From Methanomassiliicoccaceae archaeon UBA113 (GTDB taxonomy: Archaea; Thermoplasmatota; Thermoplasmata; Methanomassiliicoccales; Methanomethylophilaceae), in assembly GCA_002506175.1 (NCBI GenBank), contig DAXB01000042.1, forward strand, positions 1-56,236: a stretch of 56,236 nt of DNA. Direction: 5' to 3'. The position numbers and the translations under genes were made by a program. Positions 34,412 through 43,613 of this stretch are shown here, piece by piece (positions within the stretch are counted from its first letter, which is position 1; each line of letters begins with the position of its first letter). The notes beneath the pieces are model-generated. The model was not told the origin of the DNA and made no database searches. It was given only the letters and a program-made list of their open reading frames with translations.

Positions 34412-34879
34412 TCAGGCCTCCTTGGGGAGAAGGGCGTACAGGGCTTCATGGTCTTTCGACGACAGGTACAGGACCCTCTTCCCTGTCAGTTTAAGTCCCA
34501 CGCCGTAATCGTCGCCCACGGCGGAATACGTTCTGTATTTCACTCCTTTCAGGTTCCAGTTCGCATAGTTCTTGATTATCGAGATCTCTCCGACCTTTGT
34601 GTCGATGATCTCATCCATGGGGACTACGGTCTTCTTGGCGATATAGAAGACTTCTATCTTATCTTCATAGACGGTGACGGAGTATCTCATCAGGAAGCAT
34701 ACCGCTATGGCGATTGCGAAAATGATTGCGCATGCATAGATGGCCCATTCGTTCATGGCCTGGTAGTACCACAGCTTGGTGAATGCCATCGATATTATGG
34801 TGACTATCAGAACTGCGGTCAGCAGCAATGTGAGGTTCTTCGGCAGAACCATGCGTGACTCCTGGAATGATGGGTCCAT
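34412..34879 (-). CDS. Two-helix membrane protein with a PH-like domain
   Basis: A 155-residue protein with two adjacent helices (LTLLLTAVLIVTIISMAF and WAIYACAIIFAIAIAVCF) followed by a beta-rich domain (YSVTVYEDKIEVFYIAKKTVVP, then GVGLKLTGKRVLYLSS). This is the layout of bacterial PH-like membrane proteins (bPH group). Function is unknown. It is the first gene of a pair with the exosome-linked protein. Confidence 0.7.
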   Translation of the reverse strand: MDPSFQESRMVLPKNLTLLLTAVLIVTIISMAFTKLWYYQAMNEWAIYACAIIFAIAIAVCFLMRYSVTVYEDKIEVFYIAKKTVVPMDEIIDTKVGEISIIKNYANWNLKGVKYRTYSAVGDDYGVGLKLTGKRVLYLSSKDHEALYALLPKEA

Positions 34880-34990
34880 GCTTTTCCGATGGGTATTCGC
34901 TTATAAATCGGTTGCTGGCTCGCATTTGTGTATGTCAAAGAGCCGAACTGCCAATATCTTTATATTCAACCTATCTATCCCGTGATTGTT

Positions 34991-35065
34991 GGTCCCGTAG
35001 CTTAGCACGGTTTGAGCGTCCGGCTGATAACCGGAAGGTCCTGAGTTCAAATCTCAGCGGGACCA
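34991..35065 (+). tRNA. tRNA-Ile (anticodon GAT)
   Basis: Acceptor GGTCCCG/CGGGACC with discriminator A and no encoded CCA; anticodon stem TCCGG/CCGGA with loop CTGATAA (anticodon GAT); T stem CTGAG/CTCAG with loop TTCAAAT. A TATA element (CTTTATATT, about 34957-34966) lies about 30 bases upstream. The 190 bases after it (35066-35256) hold no gene that I can see. Confidence 0.96.
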
Positions 35066-35256
35066 CTATCTTTTCTCATTCCTTTCGCGGTTATTCGATT
35101 TGGGTTTCCAGTCCGCCATAGTATTCGGTCTGGCACTGATGTAATTTAGTTAGGGGAACAGATGAATGATTTGATTGTTCACCGCAATATATCGGTAAAA
35201 GTCAAGGATTAGACTATATTGGGCAGCAATTGGGGTTTTTTTTTATGAAAAGAAAG

Positions 35257-35275
35257 TCCCCGGACATGCCGGGGA
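35257..35275 (-). terminator. Terminator after the TerB-like gene
   Basis: TCCCCGG-CATGT-CCGGGGA on the minus strand, followed by CTTTCTTTTC; it lies just downstream of the stop at 35287. An A-run facing further T-rich sequence adds to the signal. Confidence 0.75.
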
Positions 35276-35286
35276 TTGTTTGAGGA

Positions 35287-35703
35287 TCAGTACAGGTCCT
35301 TGATGATAGAGCTCTCTTTCTCGTCAACGAATCCATCGATGGCGACAATATTGATGAGTGCGAAGATGAGATCTTCTTTCACGGGCTCCGGATATTTCTT
35401 GAACCTTTCCTTTGCCTCGGCGATGTCTGCTTCGGTAGTTGCCTTAAGCTCGTTAATGACGTCCTTGACATCCAGGTTGTTGTCCTCGGCGAAAAGCCTG
35501 GCCATTTTGAGTTCATCGGGAGAGAGTATTCCGTCGGCTTTGGCTATTCCGAAGCTGAGAGTCTTCACCACGGAGTTGACCTCGTCTCCGCATTTGTCTG
35601 CGGAGTCCTTGATCTTCTTCTTGACGATTGTCTGAAGGCCCTCGAAGTCGTTCAAGTCCTTCGCCTTGACGAAGTCTTTGTAGATCTCCAAGTACGATTT
35701 CAT
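35287..35703 (-). CDS. TerB-like helical protein
   Basis: A 138-residue helical protein. The two repeats GIAKADGILSPDELKMARLF and ALINIVAIDGFVDEKESSII carry the D-G...E pattern of the TerB (tellurite-resistance-type) fold, which can bind metal through these acids. No other ter genes are present, so tellurite resistance should not be assumed. It has its own terminator, and a TATA-like stretch upstream of 35703 is weak. Confidence 0.7.
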   Translation of the reverse strand: MKSYLEIYKDFVKAKDLNDFEGLQTIVKKKIKDSADKCGDEVNSVVKTLSFGIAKADGILSPDELKMARLFAEDNNLDVKDVINELKATTEADIAEAKERFKKYPEPVKEDLIFALINIVAIDGFVDEKESSIIKDLY

Positions 35704-35780
35704 AATCCGTAATTGGTTGGGCGGATTTTAAAGGATTTTGGATTATCTGCGAATTATCAGAGGCAGGCGCTACTGGGGAT

Positions 35781-36779
35781 TTAATAGAGTTCGTACTTCA
35801 GTGTGCATCTGCCATTATTGACATGGAACTCCGCCATCGCACCGTTGATGAACGTCATCCTTGGGCCTTTGTGTCCCACATCGGCACCGAACACAATCGG
35901 TACATCGAACTCTTTCAGGCATTCATGTATCGTATTCTGGTAATCATCGCCTTTGTAGAACAGGGGCCTTCCGAACACGAATCCCTTCACACCCTTGAAC
36001 CACCCGTCCTCGATCATCCCTGAGAACATCTTCCCGATCCTGGCATCGTCCATGTCGAATGTCTCCATGTACCATATGATGCCCTCATCCGCATATTTGG
36101 AGTTGAATCCGTCAAGATGGACGAGTCCTTTCTTCTGATACCATTCGAGGACGTCCATACATCCTCCGATGAGCCTTCCCTTGAATGTTACATCCCCGTT
36201 CGATACCCATTTAACGGGCAGGTCTTCCTTGAAAGGCTCCAGGCCGGTGACTCTCTCCGAGAAACCGTCTTGGTATGTTCCGAAAGATTCCTGTGAATCC
36301 CTCCTTCCCTCAAGGAATTCCAGATGTTCCGAGATGCTGCGGTGCCAAGGTTCCATCCCGAAGTCCCCGAAGTTCCCTCCGTATATGGTGGCGATATCAT
36401 GCTCTGCCGTGATCTTGAACAACAGGACGGTGTTGTCGGAGTATCCCTGAATCCATTTAGGGTACCTCTCCAGCAGGTCCCAGTCCATACCCATCAGCAT
36501 CTCGCACTGATAATCTCCTCCGGAAGCGGATATCACGCATCCGACCTCCGGGTCCATCAGGAGGTCGTAGAGCTCCGTGACGCGCTGCATCATCGGGGAG
36601 CTCCTCCCGGTCTCGTCCGCGATATGGACGTTGGAGGTCTTCCTCACCTTGTACCCCTTGCCGTTCAGGATCTCCTCCGCATGTTCGAAACGTTTGATGT
36701 CCAGAGGTTCGACCACACCGAAGGACGGAGCGGTAACGCCTATGCATTCTCCTTTCCTGAGCGGGCGGGGTATGATCAT
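35781..36779 (-). CDS. S66-family peptidase (LD-carboxypeptidase/MccF-like)
   Basis: A 332-residue serine peptidase of the S66 family. It starts PRPLRKGECIGVTAPSFG, and the nucleophile elbow is IQGYSDNTVLL (G-x-S-D). The later GGNFGDFG and VFGADVGHKGPRM fit the Glu-His part of the triad. Archaea lack murein, so a role closer to MccF, which cleaves peptide-nucleotide or peptide antibiotics, is more plausible than cell-wall recycling; this is inference. Single gene, divergent from dcd. Confidence 0.87.
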   Translation of the reverse strand: MIIPRPLRKGECIGVTAPSFGVVEPLDIKRFEHAEEILNGKGYKVRKTSNVHIADETGRSSPMMQRVTELYDLLMDPEVGCVISASGGDYQCEMLMGMDWDLLERYPKWIQGYSDNTVLLFKITAEHDIATIYGGNFGDFGMEPWHRSISEHLEFLEGRRDSQESFGTYQDGFSERVTGLEPFKEDLPVKWVSNGDVTFKGRLIGGCMDVLEWYQKKGLVHLDGFNSKYADEGIIWYMETFDMDDARIGKMFSGMIEDGWFKGVKGFVFGRPLFYKGDDYQNTIHECLKEFDVPIVFGADVGHKGPRMTFINGAMAEFHVNNGRCTLKYELY

Positions 36780-36827
36780 GCTTCAGGGATACACTCCACT
36801 TTATATGGATACTCCGTTAGGCTCCTC

Positions 36828-37316
36828 ATGGCGATATTATCGGACAAAGACATCCTCGATGGGATGGAATCCGGATACCTCGGTATCAGCGACTACCATG
36901 AGAGAGGATTGACACCCAACGGATACGATCTCCGCATCAAGGAGATCGCAATCAGGGGCGACAGCGAGATCAAGACAGAGGGCGTTGTGAAGATTCCTCC
37001 CAGAACCATGTTCTACGTCTCCACCATCGAGAGGGTGAGGATGCCGAAGGATGCTTGCGCACAGCTTTGGCTCAGGACCAGCTGGATAAGGAAGGGTGTT
37101 ATGGGTGCGTTCGGGAAGATCGATGCAGGTTTCGAAGGAACCCTCACACTGGGGGCATACAACGCAACCGATGATGTGATCGAGATACCTATCGGCGAGA
37201 GGTTCTGCCAGATGGTGTTCGAGACGCTCAACACGCACAGTCTGAAGGACTATGCCGAGAGGAGCGGTCATTATCAGGGGGAGACCGGAGTCACGCTCGA
37301 ACCTATCAAGAAATGA
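36828..37316 (+). CDS. dcd: dCTP deaminase family protein
   Basis: A 162-residue trimeric dUTPase-fold protein. Motifs: LTPNGYDLRIKEI, LWLRTSWIRKGVMG (Ser-Arg region), and DAGFEGTLTLG with the catalytic glutamate, then PIGERFCQMVFE. It turns dCTP into dUTP; some archaeal versions also hydrolyse dUTP. A TATA box (CTTTATATG, about 36799-36807) lies about 25 bases before the ATG at 36828. Confidence 0.92.
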   Translation: MAILSDKDILDGMESGYLGISDYHERGLTPNGYDLRIKEIAIRGDSEIKTEGVVKIPPRTMFYVSTIERVRMPKDACAQLWLRTSWIRKGVMGAFGKIDAGFEGTLTLGAYNATDDVIEIPIGERFCQMVFETLNTHSLKDYAERSGHYQGETGVTLEPIKK

Positions 37317-37319
37317 CGA

Positions 37320-38318
37320 TCAGTCCTTATGGATATCCATCGAGTAGACGCTCATGGTTGGGGAGTAGGTCTTCAGCTCCGAGCTGTCTATTCTGATGTC
37401 AAACCCTTTAGCTTTCATCTCTTCTTCGAGATTCTTGCAGAACGAGGGGAATTCGGCCCTCTCGATGATCTTGTACATGTGAGCGACGGCGCCATTGTTC
37501 ATGCGGTCCATCGCGAATCCCAGGAAGCGGTCCGCTATCTGAGGAAGATTCATGATGACCCTGTCGGCCATCGGCAGGTCGTACACGACCTTGGAGGAAT
37601 CTCCGGTCATCGTGATGAGGTTGGAGATGTGGTTCTTCTCCGCATTGAGTTTAGCATATTCTTCGGCTGCTGGATTCAGGTCTATGGAGTAGACTATCTT
37701 CGGATTTGCATTCCTGCAGATCACGGTTCCGAACGGAGCCACGCCTGCGAACATGTCGATTACGATCTCTCCATCCTTAACGAGAGATGCGATCCTGGAC
37801 CTCTCGGAGGACAGTCTGGGGTTGAAGTAGACCTTGCAGGGGTCGGTGTACAGTTTCACTCCGAATTCTTTGTGGATCGTCTCGGACCCGCCCTCTCCGG
37901 CAATCTTCTCCAATTCCCTTATCCTGAAATCCCCTTTAACGCCGTAGTCGTGGAAGACGGCACGGATGTTCTTGTTTACTCTGATGAGTGCATCCCCTAT
38001 GGGCTGCTTGTAGTCGATGAGCTCGTCTGGCACCTTTATCATGGCGATGTCGCCGACCACATCGAATGAGGATGGGAGAAGCCCCTTGAGGTTCTCTGGA
38101 ACCTCTGCGACCTCCCTGTAATCCGATGGATGGTGTTCCTGCACCTCGGTCTCGGTGTCGACGGTCTCGTAGTCCCTGAATGATTCTCCTCTGATCGGGA
38201 TGATGAGGAAGTCTCCCTCTGATCTGATCTTGGCATCCAGGTCGAGCATGTTCTCTGCCACGAGTGCGGATCTTGCGGTCTCGCCCTCCCTCTTGGGGAC
38301 ACGGATGCATCTTGTCAT
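37320..38318 (-). CDS. tRNA (guanine37-N1)-methyltransferase Trm5
   Basis: A 332-residue SAM methyltransferase making m1G37 in tRNA, also the entry step to wyosine derivatives in archaea. Signatures: YFNPRLSSERSRIASLV, IDMFAGVAPFG (SAM loop), YSIDLNPAAEEYAKLN and the NLPQIADRFL motif (N-L-P). The N-terminal D1 domain (MTRCIRVPKREGETAR) is present, so it is the full-length type. It converges on dcd with a four-base gap. Confidence 0.92.
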   Translation of the reverse strand: MTRCIRVPKREGETARSALVAENMLDLDAKIRSEGDFLIIPIRGESFRDYETVDTETEVQEHHPSDYREVAEVPENLKGLLPSSFDVVGDIAMIKVPDELIDYKQPIGDALIRVNKNIRAVFHDYGVKGDFRIRELEKIAGEGGSETIHKEFGVKLYTDPCKVYFNPRLSSERSRIASLVKDGEIVIDMFAGVAPFGTVICRNANPKIVYSIDLNPAAEEYAKLNAEKNHISNLITMTGDSSKVVYDLPMADRVIMNLPQIADRFLGFAMDRMNNGAVAHMYKIIERAEFPSFCKNLEEEMKAKGFDIRIDSSELKTYSPTMSVYSMDIHKD

Positions 38319-38345
38319 GTTCCGAAGGAATGCGGAATTCTATAA

Positions 38346-39155
38346 TTAGATTTGGAATCCGCCCTTGTTCCTGTACCTCTTGGGCAGGATGAACAGTTCC
38401 CCGTCATTGTCCTTGCCGACAGTTGCGCTGACCTCGTACACATCTTCGATGAGTTCGGGGGTTATGATCTCCTTGGGGTCCCCCATATCGACTATCTTTC
38501 CCTTCTTCATGATGATGCATGTGTCGCAATACCTCGCCATCAGCGAGATGTCATGCTCCGCCACGAGGATGGTCATGTCCTTCCTGACCATCGCGGTTAG
38601 GTACTCCATGACATCGAGCTTGTACTTCATGTCCAGATGCGATGTCGGTTCGTCGACCAGCATGAGTCTGGGGTTCTGGACGTAGGCTTTGGCTATGAGG
38701 ACGCGCTGCTGCTCTCCAGATGAGAGCATGTTGAGCTGTCTGTCCTTGAGATGGGCTACACCGAAGTTCTCCATCGTCTTCAGGACGTACTCCTCTTCCT
38801 CCACAGGCTCCCACCACATGTTCTTCATGTATGGGTACCTTCCCAGCATGACGGTCTCGTAGGCCGTGAGTCCGAAGCTGTTCTTGATCTCAGCAGGGAC
38901 GTTGGCGACAATCTTGGCTATCTCGCTCGGGCTCTTCTTCAGGACGGATTCACCGTCGATGAGGATCTCCCCTGATGTGGTGTCATGGAGTCTGTTGATG
39001 CAATGCATCATCGTGCTTTTACCGCACCCGTTGGGCCCTATCAGGCCGACCAGATGTCCGGGTCCGAGCTTGTACGACACGCCCCTGACTGCATGATATC
39101 CGTTCTCGTAGATCTTGTTGATATCCCTCAGTTCGAGGAGCGGTGTTTCATCCAT
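38346..39155 (-). CDS. ABC importer ATPase, iron-complex/cobalamin type
   Basis: A 269-residue ABC ATPase of the FecE/BtuD group. Walker A is GPNGCGKSTMM, the signature is LSSGEQQRVLIAKA with Ser in the usual Gly place, and Walker B is LMLVDEPTSHLD. The ATG overlaps the stop of the permease gene by eight bases, so it is the last gene of a three-gene importer operon (binding protein, permease fusion, ATPase). The substrate class from the family is ferric siderophore, haem or corrinoid. Confidence 0.93.
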   Translation of the reverse strand: MDETPLLELRDINKIYENGYHAVRGVSYKLGPGHLVGLIGPNGCGKSTMMHCINRLHDTTSGEILIDGESVLKKSPSEIAKIVANVPAEIKNSFGLTAYETVMLGRYPYMKNMWWEPVEEEEYVLKTMENFGVAHLKDRQLNMLSSGEQQRVLIAKAYVQNPRLMLVDEPTSHLDMKYKLDVMEYLTAMVRKDMTILVAEHDISLMARYCDTCIIMKKGKIVDMGDPKEIITPELIEDVYEVSATVGKDNDGELFILPKRYRNKGGFQI

Positions 39156-42084
39156 CGTACATCCTCCCTTTCTTGATCAGCATGTAGGCGAACACAGGAA
39201 CTCCGATCACCGTTGTGATGGCTCCTACCGGGAGTTCCATTCCAGGGATTAGCATCCTGGATGCGAAATCGGCCAGCAGCATCAGTACCGCGCCCACGAC
39301 TATGGAAGCTGGGAGTACCAGACGGTGATCCCCTCCGAGGATCATACGGCACAGATGCGGGACGACCAATCCGACGAATCCGATGATTCCGACGAATGCC
39401 ACGCATACGGATGTGAGCACAGATGCGAGGATCAGCATCCCCCTCGTGAATTTCCTGACATCGAGACCCATCTGCCTGGCCTGATCCTCACCAAGTAGGA
39501 TGAGGTTCAGCTCTTTGGCCCAGAACAGCGTGACAAGCGAGAGTGCGATGGCAGGTATGACTATCACCCATACTTGTGTCCATGAGACATTCGAGAATGA
39601 ACCGAACAGCCATGTGAGTGCGTTTGTGACTTTGCTTCCAGCCATCGAGATCATAAGCGTCTGGACGGCCGAGAACGCCAGTCCGACCACCACTCCTGCC
39701 AAGACGTAATTGATCGACGTTCCTCCCGCCTTCTCCGCAATGAGCATCGTGCATCCGAATGCCAGCAATCCTCCGATCATCGCGACGATCGCGGTGAGGA
39801 ACAGGGAATGGGATCCGAAGAACCCGAAGAATGTGAAGTCGAATGCGATGACCGCGACGGCCGCTGTTCCGGCTCCGGAAGAAACTCCCATGATGTACGG
39901 GTCGCACAGAGGGTTCCTGATGACCGCCTGGTAGATGCTTCCGGCAATGGCCAGTCCGATTCCGACCGCTATGGCGGCCAATGTCCTGGGAAGCCTCGAG
40001 CTGTATACGGTGATCTCATCGCCGGTCAGGTTCTGTCCGCCTTTAGATATGGCCGATCCCAAGGCTCCGAACATCTCTCCGATGGAGAGTGTGGATGTGG
40101 AACCAATGCATAGGCTCACGGTGAGCATGATTATGATGAGCAAAGCGCCTATGAGGAGGACGATTCTGAGTCTGTGTCTGCTCCTGGTGTTGTGCGAAAG
40201 ACCGTCATCCTTCACATATCCCCTCATCTTCTCAGCGATATGTTTGAATGGTTTCTCGACCTTCAGGCCGAATCTCATTACCGCGTATATCGCGGCGATG
40301 ATGATTGCAGCTGTTATGATGGCATAAACCAGCACCATATACCACGGCTGGTTGTCCGATGGGGTGATGACACTCGTGTACTGTCCGTACATGATCGACA
40401 TTCCGCCGTCGTTACCTGCGAATGTCCAGTTACCGATGATCGTGATAGGGCTCATGCTGTAGTTGGATATCTCCGCTTCCTGTTTGGTGAGTATTTTCCC
40501 GTCGAGTCCGAGGGTGTATAGGTAACCGTTGCTGGAGTAGCTTGCAGCATAGATTATGGAACCATTGACCAGCACTATCGGGGCATGAATGGGGTCGATC
40601 TCTGTCTGGAGCACTTCCAGAACATTATCCGTACTCAGTCTGAGAAGGCCCACGCTCGTCATGAAGTAGATGCCGGTGAATGATTCATTGTCCACAACGG
40701 TGCAGTAGTGGGAGCCTTTGCCGGATTCCGTGGTCTTATATGATTCCGCGAGTGTTTTACCATCGAACGTGTAATGTGCGATTCCACCGACTTTGGAGCT
40801 CATCCCTCTTCCGTCGGAGAATGTGAAGAACAGGTCGTACCCGTTCTCGTTCCTTATCACTGATGGGGAGCCTATGGATCCGTACTGCTGACCGTATAAT
40901 TCGGTGCTGTACACCAACGATGATGAGATCGTTTTTCCGGTGGCGGCATCGATCGCATAGAGTATTCCCGAGAGGTCTCCGCAGAACAGATATCCGTCGA
41001 TGACGGCCGGTGAGTCGTAGTATGAACGGGTGTTCCTTTCGGAGGACCATATGAGGTTCAGGTCGAGGTCGAAGCAGTACACCATCCCGTTGGAGTGCAT
41101 CGAGTAGATCACTCCGTTGGCGTAAATCAGGTTTCCGGATCCGGTGGCGTATGACGATCCGGTGTATGTTTTTCCGTCAATGTCGAACGGTGGGCATCCC
41201 ACCTTGGATGTCACTTTGGAAAGGTCGTACGGGGCGCCTCCGTATGTGGTGACGTTCTCATAATTGTCTCCGGGGCCGCTCAAGGGGATCTTGAAGATGT
41301 AGCTGCCGGCTCCTGTCAGATAGACATATTCGCCGATGATGGCAGGGGTCATGACCTCATAGAAGCCGTTTCCTGGGTGTGTGAAGGACCACAGGGCATT
41401 GCCGTTCAGGTCGTAGCAGACCAAGGTAGCATTCGTGGTCGTCTGCATACCCATTCCGGATCCGTATTTTGCGATGACCTGTCCGTTGGCGAAGAGGATG
41501 GATGAGTACACTCCGCATTTCTCCTCATCCTTCATGATAACCTTGTATCCGATGGTCGTATCGATGTTCGAATTCTGCACTCCGTCCTGCTGGGCGTTAC
41601 CATGGATCATTGTCCACGATGTCCTCCATTCCGGGGTCTCGCACGGCGCGGTTCCCTGAGGGTAGAAACCGAGTGCATAGGATCCCTTCTCATAATCAGT
41701 GCTGAGAACGGATGACGATTGGACATTCCAGGAACCATCCCACAGATAGAGCTGCCAGTTGCAGGTAACGGTCCTTCCGGTGGTTCCTTCGGATATGAAC
41801 GATCCCCCGGATCCGTTCGATCCGGTCTTCACGGATGTGATGCCGTCAACCGTAATGGTGCTCGATGCATCCACCGATATGCCGATTGATGCGGCTGAAC
41901 CGATGATGGATTCCTTCAGTGTCCCAGACGGGGATATCTTCACCCATTCGGTGTTGCCGTCCCCGTAGTCGATCAGCAGCCAATCATCCGAGTCAGCATC
42001 GGATTGATCCGATGTCGATACCACGGATGCAGATATCACCAACAGGGCGATGGCTGCGATCGTCAGAATGTTCCTTGCTTTCAT
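39148..42084 (-). CDS. DUF4430-like domain, beta-propeller and FecCD permease in one chain
   Basis: A 978-residue fusion. Residues 1-30 are a signal or anchor (ILTIAAIALLVISASVV). About 35-150 form a DUF4430-like domain (WLLIDYGDGNTEWVKI). About 155-600 is a PQQ-type beta-propeller with repeats such as YCFDLDLNLIWSSE and LYAIDAATGKTI. A helix (MVLVYAIITAAIIIAAIYAV) leads to a linker, and about 650-978 is a complete FecCD permease (RLPRTLAAIAVGIGLAIAGS, GVSSGAGTAA, GFVGLVVPHLCRMILG). The start is the ATG at 42084, one base after the binding-protein stop, with GAGG eight bases upstream. FecCD permeases normally stand alone; an extracellular propeller on one is highly unusual and might capture or gate the ligand. 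Confidence 0.9.
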   Translation of the reverse strand: MKARNILTIAAIALLVISASVVSTSDQSDADSDDWLLIDYGDGNTEWVKISPSGTLKESIIGSAASIGISVDASSTITVDGITSVKTGSNGSGGSFISEGTTGRTVTCNWQLYLWDGSWNVQSSSVLSTDYEKGSYALGFYPQGTAPCETPEWRTSWTMIHGNAQQDGVQNSNIDTTIGYKVIMKDEEKCGVYSSILFANGQVIAKYGSGMGMQTTTNATLVCYDLNGNALWSFTHPGNGFYEVMTPAIIGEYVYLTGAGSYIFKIPLSGPGDNYENVTTYGGAPYDLSKVTSKVGCPPFDIDGKTYTGSSYATGSGNLIYANGVIYSMHSNGMVYCFDLDLNLIWSSERNTRSYYDSPAVIDGYLFCGDLSGILYAIDAATGKTISSSLVYSTELYGQQYGSIGSPSVIRNENGYDLFFTFSDGRGMSSKVGGIAHYTFDGKTLAESYKTTESGKGSHYCTVVDNESFTGIYFMTSVGLLRLSTDNVLEVLQTEIDPIHAPIVLVNGSIIYAASYSSNGYLYTLGLDGKILTKQEAEISNYSMSPITIIGNWTFAGNDGGMSIMYGQYTSVITPSDNQPWYMVLVYAIITAAIIIAAIYAVMRFGLKVEKPFKHIAEKMRGYVKDDGLSHNTRSRHRLRIVLLIGALLIIIMLTVSLCIGSTSTLSIGEMFGALGSAISKGGQNLTGDEITVYSSRLPRTLAAIAVGIGLAIAGSIYQAVIRNPLCDPYIMGVSSGAGTAAVAVIAFDFTFFGFFGSHSLFLTAIVAMIGGLLAFGCTMLIAEKAGGTSINYVLAGVVVGLAFSAVQTLMISMAGSKVTNALTWLFGSFSNVSWTQVWVIVIPAIALSLVTLFWAKELNLILLGEDQARQMGLDVRKFTRGMLILASVLTSVCVAFVGIIGFVGLVVPHLCRMILGGDHRLVLPASIVVGAVLMLLADFASRMLIPGMELPVGAITTVIGVPVFAYMLIKKGRMYDG

Positions 42085-42085
42085 C

Positions 42086-43432
42086 TTATCCCTCAAAGCC
42101 GAGATTCTTAGTGTATGTCAGATAGTCTCTGTAATTGTCGCCGATGTATTTCGGCATCTTGAAATCATCGAAGACGCCGGGGTTGAGGATCCTTGATGTC
42201 AGCTCTGTGAGCTGAGCGTATCTGGGTCCCGGACGCTGGGCCATGTCGCCCGCTTCTTCAGTCAAAATGTAGATCTCTCCGTCCTTGTAGGCATCGGTTC
42301 CTTTCCATTCGTCGGAGAGGGATGCGATCAGCGCATCGTATTCGCTCTGTGTTGCTTTGTATTCCGATGTGAGTATGATTATGACGGACGGGTTGCGTTT
42401 GACGATCTGCTCCGAGTTGATGTGGGACCAACCGTTCATTTCAGCGAACACGTTCGATCCTCCGGAGGCAATCAACGCATCATGCGCATAGGTATACCGG
42501 CCAGATACCCAGGGCGACATGTCGCCTGACAGCGAAATCATGGTATCGGCATCGGTGGCATACGGTGAGTCCAGTTTGGATTCTATCTCTTTGACAGCAT
42601 AGTCCAGTTCGGACAGGATCTCCTTCACTGCGATATCGTAGCCCATGGCGGTCCCCATAAGGAATATGTTGTCTCTGATCATCTCGATGCTCTCGGATTC
42701 GTAGAGAACAATGGTGCAGATGTCAACCTCTTTCAATCTCTGGGACAGCTGTGTGTGGTTGTACTGTGAACCGTCGCAGAACACTATGTCGGGTTTCACC
42801 TTGACAATCGCCTCGTAACTCGGATTCGTATAGTCGCCCACGATTGCGATATCGCCGCTGTTCTGTCTCTTGACCACGGTAGATGGGTAATTGCTGAACT
42901 TATCGGTACCGACGAGAGTCGTGATTCCTCCTACGGAAGCCATCATCTCCGTGAGTGCGGGAGCCAGTGTGATCGTCCTGCTCTTCTGTTCGAATCCGTA
43001 CACGCTTGACCCGAGCATATCGACGGCTATTGTGGGTAATTCACCCGAGGCGCGGTATGCAACCGAGATCGCGGTTGTTCCGGCGATGGTCTGATCATAG
43101 GGGGTGCTCAGTCCCGTCCATTCGGTGGACCCTTTGTCTATAATCCATATTTTCCAATCGAACGTCCCATTAGAATATATGCCGTCGATTTCGGAAATGG
43201 TCCCGTCGGCATCGAATGATATGGTATGACCTGAGGAAGAGCACGCTTCCGCAACGGCGTCTCTGGCCGTAGAATGTTTCTTCAGGTCCACAGGTGCCCA
43301 TTCCGTGTTGTATTCATCGTAATCGATTATGATTCCTTCGGAGCTGAGCACTGTAACCTGGCTGTCGGAGGATAAGGCAACTGTCAGGAAGGCGGCCGCC
43401 AGAAGCAGTATGGCCGAGGCTATTATCTTCAT
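42086..43432 (-). CDS. ABC importer binding protein (BtuF/FepB type) with N-terminal DUF4430-like domain
   Basis: A 448-residue exported protein. After a signal sequence (SAILLLAAAFLTVALSSD), residues 30-115 form a DUF4430-like domain (IIDYDEYNTEWAPVDL, WKIWIIDKGSTEW), similar to the one on the partner permease. Residues about 130-448 are a class III periplasmic-binding fold (RTITLAPALTEMMASVGG, VKPDIVFCDGSQYN, INSEQIVKRNPSVIIIL). Such proteins bind iron complexes, haem or corrinoids; DUF4430 is related to the C-terminal domain of transcobalamin, which hints at a corrinoid. Two palindromic operator-like sites flank the TATA box upstream. Confidence 0.9.
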   Translation of the reverse strand: MKIIASAILLLAAAFLTVALSSDSQVTVLSSEGIIIDYDEYNTEWAPVDLKKHSTARDAVAEACSSSGHTISFDADGTISEIDGIYSNGTFDWKIWIIDKGSTEWTGLSTPYDQTIAGTTAISVAYRASGELPTIAVDMLGSSVYGFEQKSRTITLAPALTEMMASVGGITTLVGTDKFSNYPSTVVKRQNSGDIAIVGDYTNPSYEAIVKVKPDIVFCDGSQYNHTQLSQRLKEVDICTIVLYESESIEMIRDNIFLMGTAMGYDIAVKEILSELDYAVKEIESKLDSPYATDADTMISLSGDMSPWVSGRYTYAHDALIASGGSNVFAEMNGWSHINSEQIVKRNPSVIIILTSEYKATQSEYDALIASLSDEWKGTDAYKDGEIYILTEEAGDMAQRPGPRYAQLTELTSRILNPGVFDDFKMPKYIGDNYRDYLTYTKNLGFEG

Positions 43433-43469
43433 CTTGGCGGTTTCCGTTATTATCCCTCCTGTTAGTTTG

Positions 43470-43486
43470 TTGGATTATGTATCCAA
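43470..43486. promoter_or_regulatory. Operator-like palindrome, importer promoter, downstream copy
   Basis: TTGGAT-TATGT-ATCCAA, a 17-base palindrome between the TATA element (about 43491-43500) and the binding-protein start. It shares the TTGGAT...ATCCAA pattern with the sites at 43504 and 44321. Confidence 0.65.
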
Positions 43487-43503
43487 TTGATCTATATAAT
43501 AAG

Positions 43504-43520
43504 TCGGATGACTCATCCAA
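43504..43520. promoter_or_regulatory. Operator-like palindrome, importer promoter, upstream copy
   Basis: TCGGATG-ACT-CATCCAA, directly upstream of the importer TATA element (TTATTATATAG on the minus strand). Its centre is 34 bases from that of the copy at 43470. A repressor bound to both would cover the promoter. Confidence 0.65.
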
Positions 43521-43579
43521 CTCATTTTCAGGGTCTGGATGCTGACAAAATGAAGTGAATTATTACCAAAAAGAATATG

Positions 43580-43601
43580 GAAAAGGGCCATCCGGCCCTT
43601 T
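43580..43601 (-). terminator. Hairpin after the DUF4430-like surface protein gene
   Basis: AAAAGGGCC-GGAT-GGCCCTTTT on the minus strand, twelve bases after the stop at 43614. Perfect nine-base stem with its own T-run. Confidence 0.8.
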
Positions 43602-43613
43602 TCTTCAATAGTT

